Source of the DNA: Klebsiella quasivariicola
Lineage (GTDB): Bacteria > Pseudomonadota > Gammaproteobacteria > Enterobacterales > Enterobacteriaceae
Direction: 5' to 3'
NCBI RefSeq assembly: GCF_002269255.1
Contig: NZ_CP022823.1
Span: forward strand, 3,286,001-3,350,000
Length of the DNA: 64,000 nucleotides
Below, in pieces: positions 1 through 9,573 of this stretch (within the stretch, counting starts at the first letter, position 1; each line of letters begins with the position of its first letter). The translations under genes were made by a program, and so were the position numbers. Below the pieces are notes generated by a model that did no database searches, had not been told where the DNA came from, and worked only from the letters and a program-made list of their open reading frames with translations.

Positions 1-1
1 G

Positions 2-214
2 CACCACATCGATCATGACCACTCCAACAACCCGGAAGATGGCAGCAACTGGGAGATGTTGTGCCTGTACTGTCACGATCACGAACATTCGAAGTACACC
101 GAAGCCGATCAGTATGGCTCTACGGTGGTGGCGGGAGAAGATGCGCAAAAGAGCGTCGGCGAGGCCACCTACAACCCGTTTGCCGATCTGAAAGCGATGA
201 TGAATAAAAAGTAA
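2..214 (+). CDS. yajD: YajD-type HNH nuclease family protein, 3' part
   Basis: The 5' end lies outside the window; 70 residues and the stop are visible. The reading frame starts with HHIDHDHSNNPEDGSNWEML and goes on to a CLYCHDH motif. This is the second half of an HNH fold: the first His pair with the Asn, and the CxxC/His metal-binding end. The C-terminus NPFADLKAMMNKK matches the enterobacterial YajD protein as I remember it. YajD is a small protein of about 115 residues whose substrate is not established. In E. coli K-12 yajD lies elsewhere, so its position next to yeaC/msrB is a lineage-specific arrangement. Confidence 0.85.
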   Translation, partial: HHIDHDHSNNPEDGSNWEMLCLYCHDHEHSKYTEADQYGSTVVAGEDAQKSVGEATYNPFADLKAMMNKK

Positions 215-309
215 GCAGGCTGGTCTGAGCGCTGCGCGCGGTCGTTCAGCCTGACGCCGTCCGGCGTGGGATCACCCAACGCCGGAACCGCTCCCGCCCC
301 GCGAGCAGT

Positions 310-588
310 TTATTGCAGCTTAACGGTGGCGATCGGCTTCGGCACGATGCCGAAATCTTCTTTCAGCTGCTGTTTGCTCTTCATCACCATCTGGCCACGG
401 GTGTCGATGGTCATGTGCTGGGCGTCGGTGTTATACCGGGCCTGCCACAGCATCACCAGCTGCAGGCTATTTTCCTTCTGCTCCGGCGTCAGCGCCACGC
501 CATCCGGCCATTTTCCCAGCTCCACCGCCGTCGCCAGACGCTGGTACACTTCCGGGGTCATGCTGTCGATAATTTGCTCAATATCCAT
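310..588 (-). CDS. yeaC: YeaC family protein (DUF1315)
   Basis: A 92-residue protein beginning MDIEQIIDSMTPEVYQRLA, closely similar to E. coli YeaC, a small conserved protein of unknown function. The frame stays open further upstream, but those extra residues do not resemble the family. The ATG at 588 is preceded by a purine-rich GGAGGAGAGCGGAAG stretch, a good ribosome-binding site. It lies 43 bases downstream of msrB on the same strand, as in E. coli, so the two are probably co-transcribed. There is no signal peptide or membrane segment. Confidence 0.9.
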   Translation of the reverse strand: MDIEQIIDSMTPEVYQRLATAVELGKWPDGVALTPEQKENSLQLVMLWQARYNTDAQHMTIDTRGQMVMKSKQQLKEDFGIVPKPIATVKLQ

Positions 589-631
589 CTTCCGCTCTCC
601 TCCGCCTGGAATAATTTGCTGAATCGTTTCT

Positions 632-1045
632 TCAACCCTTGATCTGCTCGCCATTCTGCTCGTCGGTGAAGCTGAGCGACGCCGAATTAACACAATAGCG
701 CTCGCCGGTCGGCTGCGGACCATCCGGAAACACGTGGCCGAGATGGGCGTCACAATTTCCACAACGGATCTCAATGCGCTGCATGCCGTGCGAGTTATCG
801 GTCAGATAGCGAATGGCCTCATCGCTTACCGGCTCGTAGAAGCTCGGCCAGCCGCAACCGGAGTCGTATTTGGTCTGGGAGTTAAACAGCGGCGCATCGC
901 ACACCAGGCAGTGATACACGCCGTTTTTCTTGTTGTGCAGCAGCCGTCCGGTGAAAGGCGGTTCGGTGCCATGATGCTGCGTCACGTAAAACTGCATTTC
1001 GCTCAAGCCGTTTTTCAGCTCTTCCGGGGAGGGTTTATTCGCCAT
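632..1045 (-). CDS. msrB: Peptide-methionine (R)-S-oxide reductase MsrB
   Basis: A 137-residue cytoplasmic repair enzyme that reduces methionine-R-sulfoxide in proteins. The sequence shows the whole SelR/MsrB signature. Four zinc-binding cysteines lie in two CxxC pairs (C46/C49 and C95/C98). The catalytic cysteine is C118 in RYCVNSASL, in the place held by selenocysteine in some animal homologues. C64 in SGCGWPSF is the likely resolving cysteine. Length and order match E. coli MsrB. yeaC follows on the same strand, and gapA is transcribed away from it, sharing the 5' regulatory region. Confidence 0.97.
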   Translation of the reverse strand: MANKPSPEELKNGLSEMQFYVTQHHGTEPPFTGRLLHNKKNGVYHCLVCDAPLFNSQTKYDSGCGWPSFYEPVSDEAIRYLTDNSHGMQRIEIRCGNCDAHLGHVFPDGPQPTGERYCVNSASLSFTDEQNGEQIKG

Positions 1046-1161
1046 AGGCTTACATCTCGCTTTGCAATGGACTACTTTCGCTCCAATTCTAACAAAACAT
1101 TAACAATGAAGCGTACACTTTTGTTCTAAACTTATCCGGTGCCCACAGGCAGCCAGATAAT

Positions 1162-1177
1162 TGTGACTTAAATCACG
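1162..1177 (+). promoter_or_regulatory. Predicted CRP-binding site upstream of gapA
   Basis: TGTGACTTAAATCACG fits the CRP consensus TGTGA-N6-TCACA at nine of ten defined positions. It lies in the 337-bp msrB/gapA intergenic region, about 220 bases before the gapA start. E. coli gapA is known to have several promoters, some of them cAMP-CRP controlled. Which gene this site controls here is inferred. Confidence 0.7.
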
Positions 1178-1311
1178 TTTTTATCTTAAATGCCCTTTAA
1201 AATTCCGCGCGCAGCCCCCATATGGAATTGGGCTCAAAGGGAGAGTGAGGCAAATCAATCGCGCAAGGTGTGCTCAGGATTGATTTGTCGCAATGATTGA
1301 CACGATTCCGC

Positions 1312-1339
1312 TTGACGCTGCGTAAGGTTTTTGTAATTT
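1312..1339 (+). promoter_or_regulatory. Proximal sigma-70 promoter of gapA
   Basis: A -35 element TTGACG (1312-1317) is followed after 16 bases by a -10 element TAATTT (1334-1339), placing the start of transcription about 35 bases before the gapA start codon. This resembles the strong proximal gapA promoter of E. coli. The remainder of the 1046-1382 intergenic region holds the CRP site and the msrB promoter side, and shows no further gene. Confidence 0.7.
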
Positions 1340-1382
1340 TACAGGCAACCTTTTATTCACTAACAAATAGCTGGTGGAATAT

Positions 1383-2378
<996 letters not shown>

Positions 2379-2402
2379 GTTGAGATGAATAAGTAATCTG
2401 TA

Positions 2403-2429
2403 AGAGCGACTTCGGTCGCTCTTTTTTTT
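2403..2429 (+). terminator. Rho-independent terminator of gapA
   Basis: An 8-bp perfect stem AGAGCGAC/GTCGCTCT with a stable TTCG tetraloop, followed by seven T residues, 25 bases after the gapA stop codon. Confidence 0.95.
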
Positions 2430-2452
2430 GTCTGCAGAGATAGGATTGCACA

Positions 2453-3337
2453 ATGATAAATAAAATTTTTGCTCTCCCGGTGAATGAAACCATTTCGCCC
2501 GTTATCTCCCGTCGCCAGCTTGACGACCTGGAGCTGATTGTCATCGACCATCCGCAGGTGAAAGCCTCTGTGGCGCTGCAGGGGGCGCATCTGCTCTCCT
2601 GGAAACCCGCCGGTGAAGAAGAAGTCCTGTGGCTGAGCAACAACACCCCATTTAAACAGGGCGTCGCCCTGCGCGGCGGCGTGCCGATTTGCTGGCCCTG
2701 GTTTGGCCCTTCTGCGCAGCAGGGTCTGCCGTCGCACGGTTTTGCCCGCAATCTGCCGTGGACCCTGGAAGGCCATGACGAAGACGACAATGGCGTGATG
2801 TTGACGTTTGCGCTCCAGCACAGCGCGGAAACCGTAAAGCTCTGGCCGCACGAGTTCACTCTCTATGCTCGCTTCAAGCTGGGCAAGACCTGCGAAATCG
2901 AGCTGGAAGCGCACGGCGAATTCGAGACCACCTCCGCCCTGCACACTTACTTCAACGTTGGCGATATCGCGGCGGTGAAAGTGAGCGGTCTTGGCGAGCG
3001 TTATATCGATAAAGTGAAGAATGCCGAAGAAGGCGTGCTGAGCAACGGCGTGCAGACCTTCCCGGACCGCACCGATCGCGTTTATCTCAATGCCGACAGC
3101 TGCAGCGTGATCCATGACGATGCGCTCAACCGCACTATCGACGTGGTGCATCATCATCAGCACAACGTAGTGGCCTGGAACCCGGGCCCGGCGCTGTCCG
3201 TCAGCATGGGCGACATGCCGGACGATGGTTACAAAACCTTCGTTTGCGTCGAAACCTGCTGCGTGACCCAACCGCAGAAAGCCAGCGAAGAGACCCCTTC
3301 TCGCCTGGCGCAGACCATCAGCGTGAAAAAACGCTAA
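2453..3337 (+). CDS. yeaD: D-hexose-6-phosphate mutarotase YeaD
   Basis: A 294-residue aldose-1-epimerase-fold protein that interconverts the anomers of glucose-6-phosphate-type sugars. Family features are visible: the RGGVPICWPWFG block and SHGFAR near residues 80-105, the TYFNVGDI segment near 165, and the DRVYLN and VVAWNPG blocks toward the end. The family uses a His and a Glu for proton transfer; SHGFAR carries one such His. It follows gapA closely, but gapA has its own terminator, so yeaD is probably expressed mainly from a separate or read-through promoter. Length agrees with E. coli YeaD. Confidence 0.93.
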   Translation: MINKIFALPVNETISPVISRRQLDDLELIVIDHPQVKASVALQGAHLLSWKPAGEEEVLWLSNNTPFKQGVALRGGVPICWPWFGPSAQQGLPSHGFARNLPWTLEGHDEDDNGVMLTFALQHSAETVKLWPHEFTLYARFKLGKTCEIELEAHGEFETTSALHTYFNVGDIAAVKVSGLGERYIDKVKNAEEGVLSNGVQTFPDRTDRVYLNADSCSVIHDDALNRTIDVVHHHQHNVVAWNPGPALSVSMGDMPDDGYKTFVCVETCCVTQPQKASEETPSRLAQTISVKKR

Positions 3338-3341
3338 CAGC

Positions 3342-3372
3342 AAAAAGCCCCGTTTCCGACGGGGCTTTTTTT
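3342..3372. terminator. Bidirectional terminator between yeaD and yeaE
   Basis: GCCCCGT/ACGGGGC stem (3347-3353 with 3359-3365) with a five-base loop, flanked by an A run on the left and a T run on the right. It can serve convergent yeaD (+) and yeaE (-). Confidence 0.93.
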
Positions 3373-3393
3373 CTCCGCTGGCTGAGGTGCTGA

Positions 3394-4245
3394 TTAAACC
3401 ATATCCAGCCGGGTTTTTCGCTGCGGCGGCGGATAGAGGCGATCCAGCTGCGCGAGCTCTTGCGGGCTGAGGACGATATCGAGCGCGGCGGCATTCTGCA
3501 CCACATGCTCAATACTGGCCGCTTTCGGGATCGCCAGCACTCCGGGATGACGAATCACCCAGGCGAGCAGCAGCTGCGCGACTGTCACCCCCCGCGCCTT
3601 TGCCATATTAATGATATCGGTATGCTGAAAAAGTCCATTGCGTAAGCGCCCCGCCTGGGCCAGCGGGCAGTAGGCCATCACCGGCAGACTGTGCTGTTGG
3701 CACCAGGGCAGGAGATCGTATTCAATGCCCCGCGATGCGAGATGATAGAGCACCTGGTTGGTTGCGCAATGCTCGCCACCCGCCGTCCGCCACAGCGCCT
3801 GCATGTCGTCGGTGTCCAGATTGGAGACGCCCCAGCGGCGGATCTTGCCCTCGTCCACCAGCCTTTCCATCGCCTCAACCGTCTCCTGCAGCGGGATATC
3901 TCCCCGCCAGTGCAGGAGATACATATCGAGATAGTCGGTCTGCAGCCGGCGCAGACTGTTTTCACAGGCGCGGCGCATCGCCGCTCCGCCGGCATGCCAG
4001 GGATAAACTTTGGAGACCAGCACCACCCGGTCGCGCAGGCCGCGGATTGCCTGGCCCACCACCTCCTCCGCCCCGCCGTCGGCATACATCTCCGCCGTAT
4101 CGATCACCGTCAGTCCGTGGTCGATGCCCGCGCGCAGTGCAGCCACTTCCTGCTGACGCTGCGCCGCATTTTCGCCCATATACCAGGTGCCCAGCCCGAT
4201 GGCCGGAACCGCCGCCTGCTCGCCAAAGCGTACTGTTTTTTTCAC
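3394..4245 (-). CDS. yeaE: Aldo-keto reductase YeaE (methylglyoxal reductase family)
   Basis: A 283-residue NADPH-dependent aldo/keto reductase. The AKR signatures are present: the catalytic tetrad Asp and Tyr in DTAEMYADGG, Lys in VSKVYPW, and His in YLLHWRG. GVSNLD and AIPKAA belong to the cofactor-binding region. In E. coli YeaE reduces methylglyoxal to acetol, a detoxification role that suits its neighbourhood with gapA. The frame extends upstream to 4278, but an AGGAGGAG sequence directly before the GTG at 4245, and the E. coli length of 284 residues, favour this GTG start. Confidence 0.9.
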   Translation of the reverse strand: MKKTVRFGEQAAVPAIGLGTWYMGENAAQRQQEVAALRAGIDHGLTVIDTAEMYADGGAEEVVGQAIRGLRDRVVLVSKVYPWHAGGAAMRRACENSLRRLQTDYLDMYLLHWRGDIPLQETVEAMERLVDEGKIRRWGVSNLDTDDMQALWRTAGGEHCATNQVLYHLASRGIEYDLLPWCQQHSLPVMAYCPLAQAGRLRNGLFQHTDIINMAKARGVTVAQLLLAWVIRHPGVLAIPKAASIEHVVQNAAALDIVLSPQELAQLDRLYPPPQRKTRLDMV

Positions 4246-4283
4246 CGTCTCCTCCTCTTTAGCTTTCTGCACCACCATAAAGC

Positions 4284-4308
4284 AAAACAGGGCACAAGGC
4301 CCTGTTTT
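4284..4308 (-). terminator. Terminator downstream of mipA
   Basis: A 10-bp perfect stem AAAACAGGGC/GCCCTGTTTT with a five-base loop between mipA and yeaE. On the minus strand it ends in a short T tract, so it most likely ends the mipA transcript. Confidence 0.8.
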
Positions 4309-4339
4309 GATGCATGAAGTGCACTGTGATAATGCACAA

Positions 4340-5086
4340 TCAGAAGGTGTAGGTGATCCCGGTGGAGATCAGGCCGCTCCAGGATTTATCCACCATCGGG
4401 CTGTCGGTAATTTCATCCGACAGACGGGTATAGCGTGCAATACCGTATACGCTCCAGTCGCCGAGGAAGCGATAGTTAGCCGACAGCTCCAGATACGGGT
4501 TCCAGCTGCTGTCCGGGTCATAGCTGCGCATGCCGCTGCGACGAGACTCGTGCTGTGAGACGCCATAGTAGTATTCGTTCTGATTGTCGCTGTTCCACTC
4601 CACGCCAATGCCCGGGGTCAGCGTCAGGTTACCGTTGGTGTAGCGGTACAGCCAGGCGAGATCCCAGTTGATACCGTTGCTGTTATCCAGCGTATCGCCG
4701 GCAATCGTCGTGCGCAGGAAGCCATAGGGCGTGTTGTGGACATACGAAAGACCGGCCATCACCGTCGATTTACGTTTATCCAGACGACGCATTTGTTCAC
4801 TGTCGCTGTCACCCGGCTTGAAGTACATCGGTGACCAGTAGGCCGTAATCGACAATTTATCGTTGGTATCATTCCACAGGTAGTAGCCCCCGCCCAGCCC
4901 GTGGAACCAGAAGTTATCGCTCTCATAACTAATGACCGGCACCGGATAGACATCCGCATCATATTGCTTATACGGATGCTCAACGATACCTACGCCAGCC
5001 CCAAGAGTGAACTTCCCGTCGGCATGCGCCGCGCTGGCGGACGTCGCAATTAGCACGCCGAGTGCCAGAAGTTTGATTTTAGTCAC
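4340..5086 (-). CDS. mipA: MltA-interacting outer-membrane protein MipA
   Basis: A 248-residue outer-membrane protein of the MipA/OmpV family. A typical signal peptide ends at AHA before DGKFTLGAG, and the mature protein shows alternating beta-strand patterns and a terminal aromatic residue (TGITYTF), as in outer-membrane barrels. In E. coli MipA scaffolds the murein hydrolase MltA and the synthase PBP1B. The GTG start at 5086 gives exactly the E. coli length; an alternative TTG 21 bases upstream is less likely. It is transcribed divergently from yeaG. Confidence 0.95.
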   Translation of the reverse strand: MTKIKLLALGVLIATSASAAHADGKFTLGAGVGIVEHPYKQYDADVYPVPVISYESDNFWFHGLGGGYYLWNDTNDKLSITAYWSPMYFKPGDSDSEQMRRLDKRKSTVMAGLSYVHNTPYGFLRTTIAGDTLDNSNGINWDLAWLYRYTNGNLTLTPGIGVEWNSDNQNEYYYGVSQHESRRSGMRSYDPDSSWNPYLELSANYRFLGDWSVYGIARYTRLSDEITDSPMVDKSWSGLISTGITYTF

Positions 5087-5385
5087 AATCCATATTCCCG
5101 TTGTCAAATAATCAGCCCGTGCAGTTTACCGTCGTAGGTCTCATGCCTCAAATTCTTTACCCGACATGACACAAATCGTTCACTTTCTCACCCTTCTCTT
5201 ACTATCTGGTGACAACCCGGTGACAGCTTCGCGTCCTGACGAATCAAAAAGCGTCATTTTCAGGATGAGTTATTGATATGTCATTGAAATTGATTTTCTG
5301 CGTCATGCAAGATTTCTAAATGCATCTACGCTTAAATTTAGAAGGTGTAATTGCAGGGCACATTCACGCTACTCCACCCGCAACC

Positions 5386-5401
5386 TGGCATAAGGGTTGC
5401 T
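5386..5401 (+). promoter_or_regulatory. Sigma-54 promoter of yeaGH
   Basis: TGGCATAAGGGTTGCT matches the RpoN consensus TGGCAC-N5-TTGCA, with the GG and GC dinucleotides at the required spacing. It lies about 100 bases before yeaG. E. coli yeaGH is known to be RpoN/NtrC controlled under nitrogen limitation. The rest of the 416-bp mipA/yeaG gap holds a perfect inverted repeat TTCTAAAT (5314-5321)/ATTTAGAA (5336-5343) and no gene. Confidence 0.85.
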
Positions 5402-5502
5402 GGATATCTGGAGAGCGACGTTCAGCTTATGTCTTCCGGGGGCCCCCACTACTCATATGAACGGCTCTCAACCTGTGCTAAAAAACGAAAGGACGGCATG
5501 CC

Positions 5503-7437
5503 ATGAATATATTCGATCACTATCGCCAGCGCTATGAAGCTGCCAAGGACGAAGAGTTCACACTGCAGGAGTTTCTTACCATCTGCCGGCAAGATCGCAG
5601 TGCCTATGCCAATGCGGCAGAACGTCTGTTGATGGCCATTGGTGAACCCGTCATGGTTGATACGGCTCTCGAGCCGCGGCTATCCCGTCTCTTTTCAAAC
5701 CGGGTTATCGCACGCTATCCGGCCTTTGAAGAGTTTTACGGTATGGAAGACGCCATTGAGCAGATCGTTTCCTACCTCAAGCATGCCGCCCAGGGGCTGG
5801 AAGAGAAGAAACAGATCCTCTATCTGCTGGGGCCGGTGGGCGGTGGTAAATCGTCGCTGGCTGAACGGCTGAAAGCGTTGATGCAGCGCGTGCCCATTTA
5901 TGTACTGAGCGCCAACGGCGAGCGCAGCCCGGTCAACGATCACCCGCTGTGCCTGTTTAATCCGCAGGAGGATGCGCAGATCCTCCAGAAAGAGTATGGC
6001 GTCCCTACCCGCTATCTCGGCACGATCATGTCGCCATGGGCGGCCAAGCGCCTGCACGAATTTGGCGGCGATATAACTAAATTCCGCGTGGTCAAAGTCT
6101 GGCCATCGATTCTTGAGCAGGTCGCCATCGCCAAAACCGAACCGGGCGACGAGAACAACCAGGATATTTCGGCCCTGGTCGGTAAAGTGGATATCCGTAA
6201 GCTGGAACATTATGCGCAAAACGACCCGGACGCCTATGGCTACTCCGGTGCGCTGTGCCGTGCCAACCAGGGGATTATGGAATTCGTCGAGATGTTTAAA
6301 GCGCCGATTAAGGTGCTGCATCCGCTGCTGACCGCCACCCAGGAAGGGAACTATAACGGTACCGAAGGGATCTCCGCCCTGCCGTTCAACGGGATAATCC
6401 TCGCCCACTCCAACGAATCGGAATGGGTGACCTTCCGTAATAACAAGAACAATGAGGCCTTCCTCGACCGCGTCTATATCGTCAAGGTGCCTTATTGCCT
6501 GCGTATCTCCGAAGAGATCCGCATCTATGAAAAACTGCTCAACAGCAGTGAGCTGACTCACGCACCGTGCGCCCCGGGCACCCTGGAAACGCTGGCGCGT
6601 TTCTCGATTCTGTCGCGTCTGAAAGAGCCGGAGAACTCAAGCATCTACTCGAAGATGCGGGTCTATGACGGCGAAAGCCTGAAAGATACCGACCCGAAAG
6701 CGAAGTCCTATCAGGAGTATCGCGATTACGCCGGGGTGGATGAAGGGATGAACGGGCTCTCCACCCGCTTTGCCTTTAAGATCCTGTCACGGGTGTTTAA
6801 CTTCGACCATGTCGAGGTGGCCGCCAACCCGGTGCATCTGTTCTATGTGCTGGAGCAGCAGATTGAGCGCGAACAGTTCCCACAGGAGAACGCCGAGCGC
6901 TACCTGGAGTTCCTCAAAGGCTATCTGATCCCGAAATACGCCGAGTTTATCGGCAAAGAGATCCAGACCGCTTATCTGGAATCCTACTCCGAGTACGGGC
7001 AGAACATTTTCGATCGCTATGTCACCTACGCCGACTTCTGGATCCAGGATCAGGAGTATCGCGATCCGGATACCGGGCAGCTGTTTGACCGTGAGTCGTT
7101 GAATGCGGAGCTGGAGAAAATTGAGAAGCCGGCCGGGATCAGCAACCCGAAAGACTTCCGTAACGAAATCGTCAACTTTGTGCTGCGCGCCAGAGCCAAC
7201 AACAGCGGACGTAATCCGAACTGGACCAGCTACGAGAAACTGCGCACGGTTATTGAGAAGAAAATGTTCTCTAATACCGAGGAGCTGTTGCCGGTCATTT
7301 CGTTTAATGCCAAAACATCCACTGATGAGCAGAAAAAACACGACGACTTTGTCGACCGCATGATGGAGAAAGGCTACACCCGCAAACAGGTTCGCCTGCT
7401 GTGCGAGTGGTACCTGCGGGTTCGTAAATCGTCCTGA
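5503..7437 (+). CDS. yeaG: PrkA-family serine protein kinase YeaG
   Basis: A 644-residue PrkA-type protein kinase. The N-terminal AAA-type region carries the Walker A sequence GPVGGGKSS at residues 110-118. The C-terminal PrkA kinase region follows from roughly residue 390. In E. coli YeaG acts with YeaH in survival of sustained nitrogen starvation. The start is supported by an AAAGGA sequence before ATG 5503. A sigma-54 promoter lies upstream and yeaH follows 85 bases downstream, so the two form the usual operon. Confidence 0.97.
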   Translation: MNIFDHYRQRYEAAKDEEFTLQEFLTICRQDRSAYANAAERLLMAIGEPVMVDTALEPRLSRLFSNRVIARYPAFEEFYGMEDAIEQIVSYLKHAAQGLEEKKQILYLLGPVGGGKSSLAERLKALMQRVPIYVLSANGERSPVNDHPLCLFNPQEDAQILQKEYGVPTRYLGTIMSPWAAKRLHEFGGDITKFRVVKVWPSILEQVAIAKTEPGDENNQDISALVGKVDIRKLEHYAQNDPDAYGYSGALCRANQGIMEFVEMFKAPIKVLHPLLTATQEGNYNGTEGISALPFNGIILAHSNESEWVTFRNNKNNEAFLDRVYIVKVPYCLRISEEIRIYEKLLNSSELTHAPCAPGTLETLARFSILSRLKEPENSSIYSKMRVYDGESLKDTDPKAKSYQEYRDYAGVDEGMNGLSTRFAFKILSRVFNFDHVEVAANPVHLFYVLEQQIEREQFPQENAERYLEFLKGYLIPKYAEFIGKEIQTAYLESYSEYGQNIFDRYVTYADFWIQDQEYRDPDTGQLFDRESLNAELEKIEKPAGISNPKDFRNEIVNFVLRARANNSGRNPNWTSYEKLRTVIEKKMFSNTEELLPVISFNAKTSTDEQKKHDDFVDRMMEKGYTRKQVRLLCEWYLRVRKSS

Positions 7438-7522
7438 TGCGTCAAGCCCGGCGGTACGCCGCCGGGTCAACTGCAGCTGAATGATGATAAGTAAAGTTGG
7501 CTAATGCAGTACAGGAGGGCAT

Positions 7523-8806
7523 ATGACCTGGTTCATAGACCGACGCCTGAACGGGAAAAACAAAAGCGCCGTCAACCGCCAGCGCTTTTTGCGCCGTTAT
7601 AAGGCGCAGATCAAACAGTCGATCTCCGAGGCTATCAATAAGCGCTCGGTAACCGACATTGAGAGCGGAGAATCCGTCTCGATCCCGACGGACGATATCA
7701 ACGAGCCGATGTTTCATCAGGGTCGCGGCGGCCTGCGCAACCGCGTCCACCCGGGCAACGACCATTTTGTGCAAAACGACCGCATTGAGCGCCCGCAGGG
7801 CGGTGGCGGCGGCGGCGGCGGTGGACAGGGGCAAGCCAGCGCCGATGGTGAAGGAAAGGATGAGTTTGTCTTCCAGATTTCGAAAGATGAGTACCTGGAT
7901 CTGTTATTTGAAGATCTGGCCCTGCCGAACCTGAAGAAGAACCAGCACCGGCAGCTGAACGAGTTTAAAACTCATCGCGCGGGCTTTACCTCGAATGGGG
8001 TGCCAGCCAACATCAGCGTGGTGCGTTCGTTGCAGAACTCGCTGGCTCGCCGTACGGCGATGACCGCCGGCAAGCGCCGGGAACTGCGCGCCCTGGAGGA
8101 GGATCTGGAGACCATCAGCCGCAGCGAACCGGTGCAGCTGCTGGAGGAGGAGCGCCTGCGTAAAGAGATTGCCGAGCTGCGCGCCAAAATTGAACGGGTG
8201 CCGTTTATCGACACCTTTGACTTACGCTACAAAAATTACGAAAAGCGGCCGGAGCCCTCCAGCCAGGCGGTGATGTTCTGCCTGATGGACGTCTCAGGCT
8301 CGATGGACCAGGCCACCAAAGACATGGCCAAGCGCTTTTATATCCTGCTGTATCTGTTTCTCAGCCGGACCTATAAAAACGTCGACGTGGTCTATATCCG
8401 TCACCATACCCAGGCCAAAGAGGTGGATGAACACGAATTCTTCTATTCTCAGGAAACCGGCGGCACCATCGTCTCCAGTGCCCTGAAACTGATGGATGAA
8501 GTGGTGCAGGCCCGTTATGACCCGGCGCAGTGGAACATCTACGCCGCCCAGGCGTCGGATGGCGACAACTGGGCCGATGACTCCCCGCTGTGCCACGAAC
8601 TGCTGGCAAAGAAAATTCTGCCGGTGGTGCGTTATTACAGCTACATCGAAATTACCCGCCGGGCGCATCAAACCCTGTGGCGCGAGTATGAACATCTGCA
8701 GGCGACCTTTGATAATTTCGCCATGCAGCATATTCGCGACCAGGAGGATATCTACCCGGTATTCCGCGAACTGTTTCACAAGCAGTCATCCAAAAGTGAA
8801 GCATAG
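7523..8806 (+). CDS. yeaH: YeaH, von Willebrand factor A-like protein
   Basis: A 427-residue cytoplasmic protein of the UPF0229 family, always found with the YeaG kinase. A MIDAS metal site DVSGSMD begins near residue 256, diagnostic of a VWA fold. A poly-glycine linker of about nine Gly lies near residue 95, and charged helices near residues 185-230. An AGGAGGGCAT sequence precedes the ATG. The arrangement of an ATPase/kinase plus a VWA partner resembles MoxR-type pairs, but the molecular role is not known. It is closed by a hairpin terminator. Confidence 0.95.
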   Translation: MTWFIDRRLNGKNKSAVNRQRFLRRYKAQIKQSISEAINKRSVTDIESGESVSIPTDDINEPMFHQGRGGLRNRVHPGNDHFVQNDRIERPQGGGGGGGGGQGQASADGEGKDEFVFQISKDEYLDLLFEDLALPNLKKNQHRQLNEFKTHRAGFTSNGVPANISVVRSLQNSLARRTAMTAGKRRELRALEEDLETISRSEPVQLLEEERLRKEIAELRAKIERVPFIDTFDLRYKNYEKRPEPSSQAVMFCLMDVSGSMDQATKDMAKRFYILLYLFLSRTYKNVDVVYIRHHTQAKEVDEHEFFYSQETGGTIVSSALKLMDEVVQARYDPAQWNIYAAQASDGDNWADDSPLCHELLAKKILPVVRYYSYIEITRRAHQTLWREYEHLQATFDNFAMQHIRDQEDIYPVFRELFHKQSSKSEA

Positions 8807-8815
8807 TTAACTGCT

Positions 8816-8850
8816 CAGCCAGTAAGTCGAGTGACTTGCTGGCTGTTTTT
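8816..8850 (+). terminator. Terminator of yeaGH
   Basis: CAGCCAG-T-AAGTC pairs with GACTT-G-CTGGCTG around a GAGT loop (a 13-bp stem including one T.G pair), followed by five T residues, immediately after yeaH. Confidence 0.92.
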
Positions 8851-8851
8851 C

Positions 8852-9415
8852 TCAGACACAAGGCCCGGTGGCACATCCATACATCATGTAAAACGGAAAC
8901 AACGGGGCCAGGGCAACGGCGCCAAGCGAGCTGATCGTTTTGGTCTTATCATTGATTGATACCACAACGGGGTGCGCTAACTGGTAGGCGGCGGCCAGAT
9001 CTGACGCGTCCGATGCAGTCCAAAATCCTGTCGCTTTAAACAACACCCCGAGGCGATCGTTATCAATCTGCACCGCATGATACTGATTCACCAGCTCGCT
9101 ATGCTGCCCGGCATCCAGTTTGCGCTGATCCATCACCACCAGATATTCCGCCGTCACCTCATGTTGTTCCACGACAAAGTTAACCCGCACGCCGGAAGCC
9201 TGTTGGTGAAAGCGTTCATAAAAGGTCTTATAACGCTGATATTCCTGCGGCACACCGTCACGGACAAAGCGGTAACTGTATTTCGCTGAGCTGGCGACAA
9301 TACCGGACTCCGTGGGTTTAACCGCCACAATAGTATCTGTCGGCGGCAAGTTTGGCGTGCTGATACATCCTGCAAGCATCGCCGCCACCACCAGCGATAA
9401 GACATATTTCATCAT
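8852..9415 (-). CDS. Predicted lipoprotein of unknown function
   Basis: A 187-residue protein with a lipoprotein signal peptide whose lipobox is LAGC, so the mature form starts at Cys17 and is probably envelope-anchored. The mature part is hydrophilic up to a glycine/alanine-rich, moderately hydrophobic C-terminal segment with YMMYGCATGPCV at the end. That leaves a Cys pair that could form a disulfide. I do not recognise the family. It is convergent with yeaH and separated from it only by the terminator. An AGGAACGG sequence lies ten bases before the first of two adjacent ATG codons, so either could be the start. Confidence 0.8.
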   Translation of the reverse strand: MMKYVLSLVVAAMLAGCISTPNLPPTDTIVAVKPTESGIVASSAKYSYRFVRDGVPQEYQRYKTFYERFHQQASGVRVNFVVEQHEVTAEYLVVMDQRKLDAGQHSELVNQYHAVQIDNDRLGVLFKATGFWTASDASDLAAAYQLAHPVVVSINDKTKTISSLGAVALAPLFPFYMMYGCATGPCV

Positions 9416-9573
9416 TTTCAGCCGTTCCTGTTCGCGATTTTTTCTATGATAACTGGCGTTTTTTTAACACTCCAGGTACAAATCCCTAACCCTGTGTATC
9501 ATAACTGCCTAATCTGCTTCAAACATTCGCGCGATCGTCGGCGTTGAACTGTTTCTACTCTCAGGAGCCTGCT

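Noticed and set aside
5695..6561. A 288-codon minus-strand open frame inside yeaG
   Set aside because: Antisense of a strongly supported kinase gene; the amino-acid composition is unnatural and there is no start signal.
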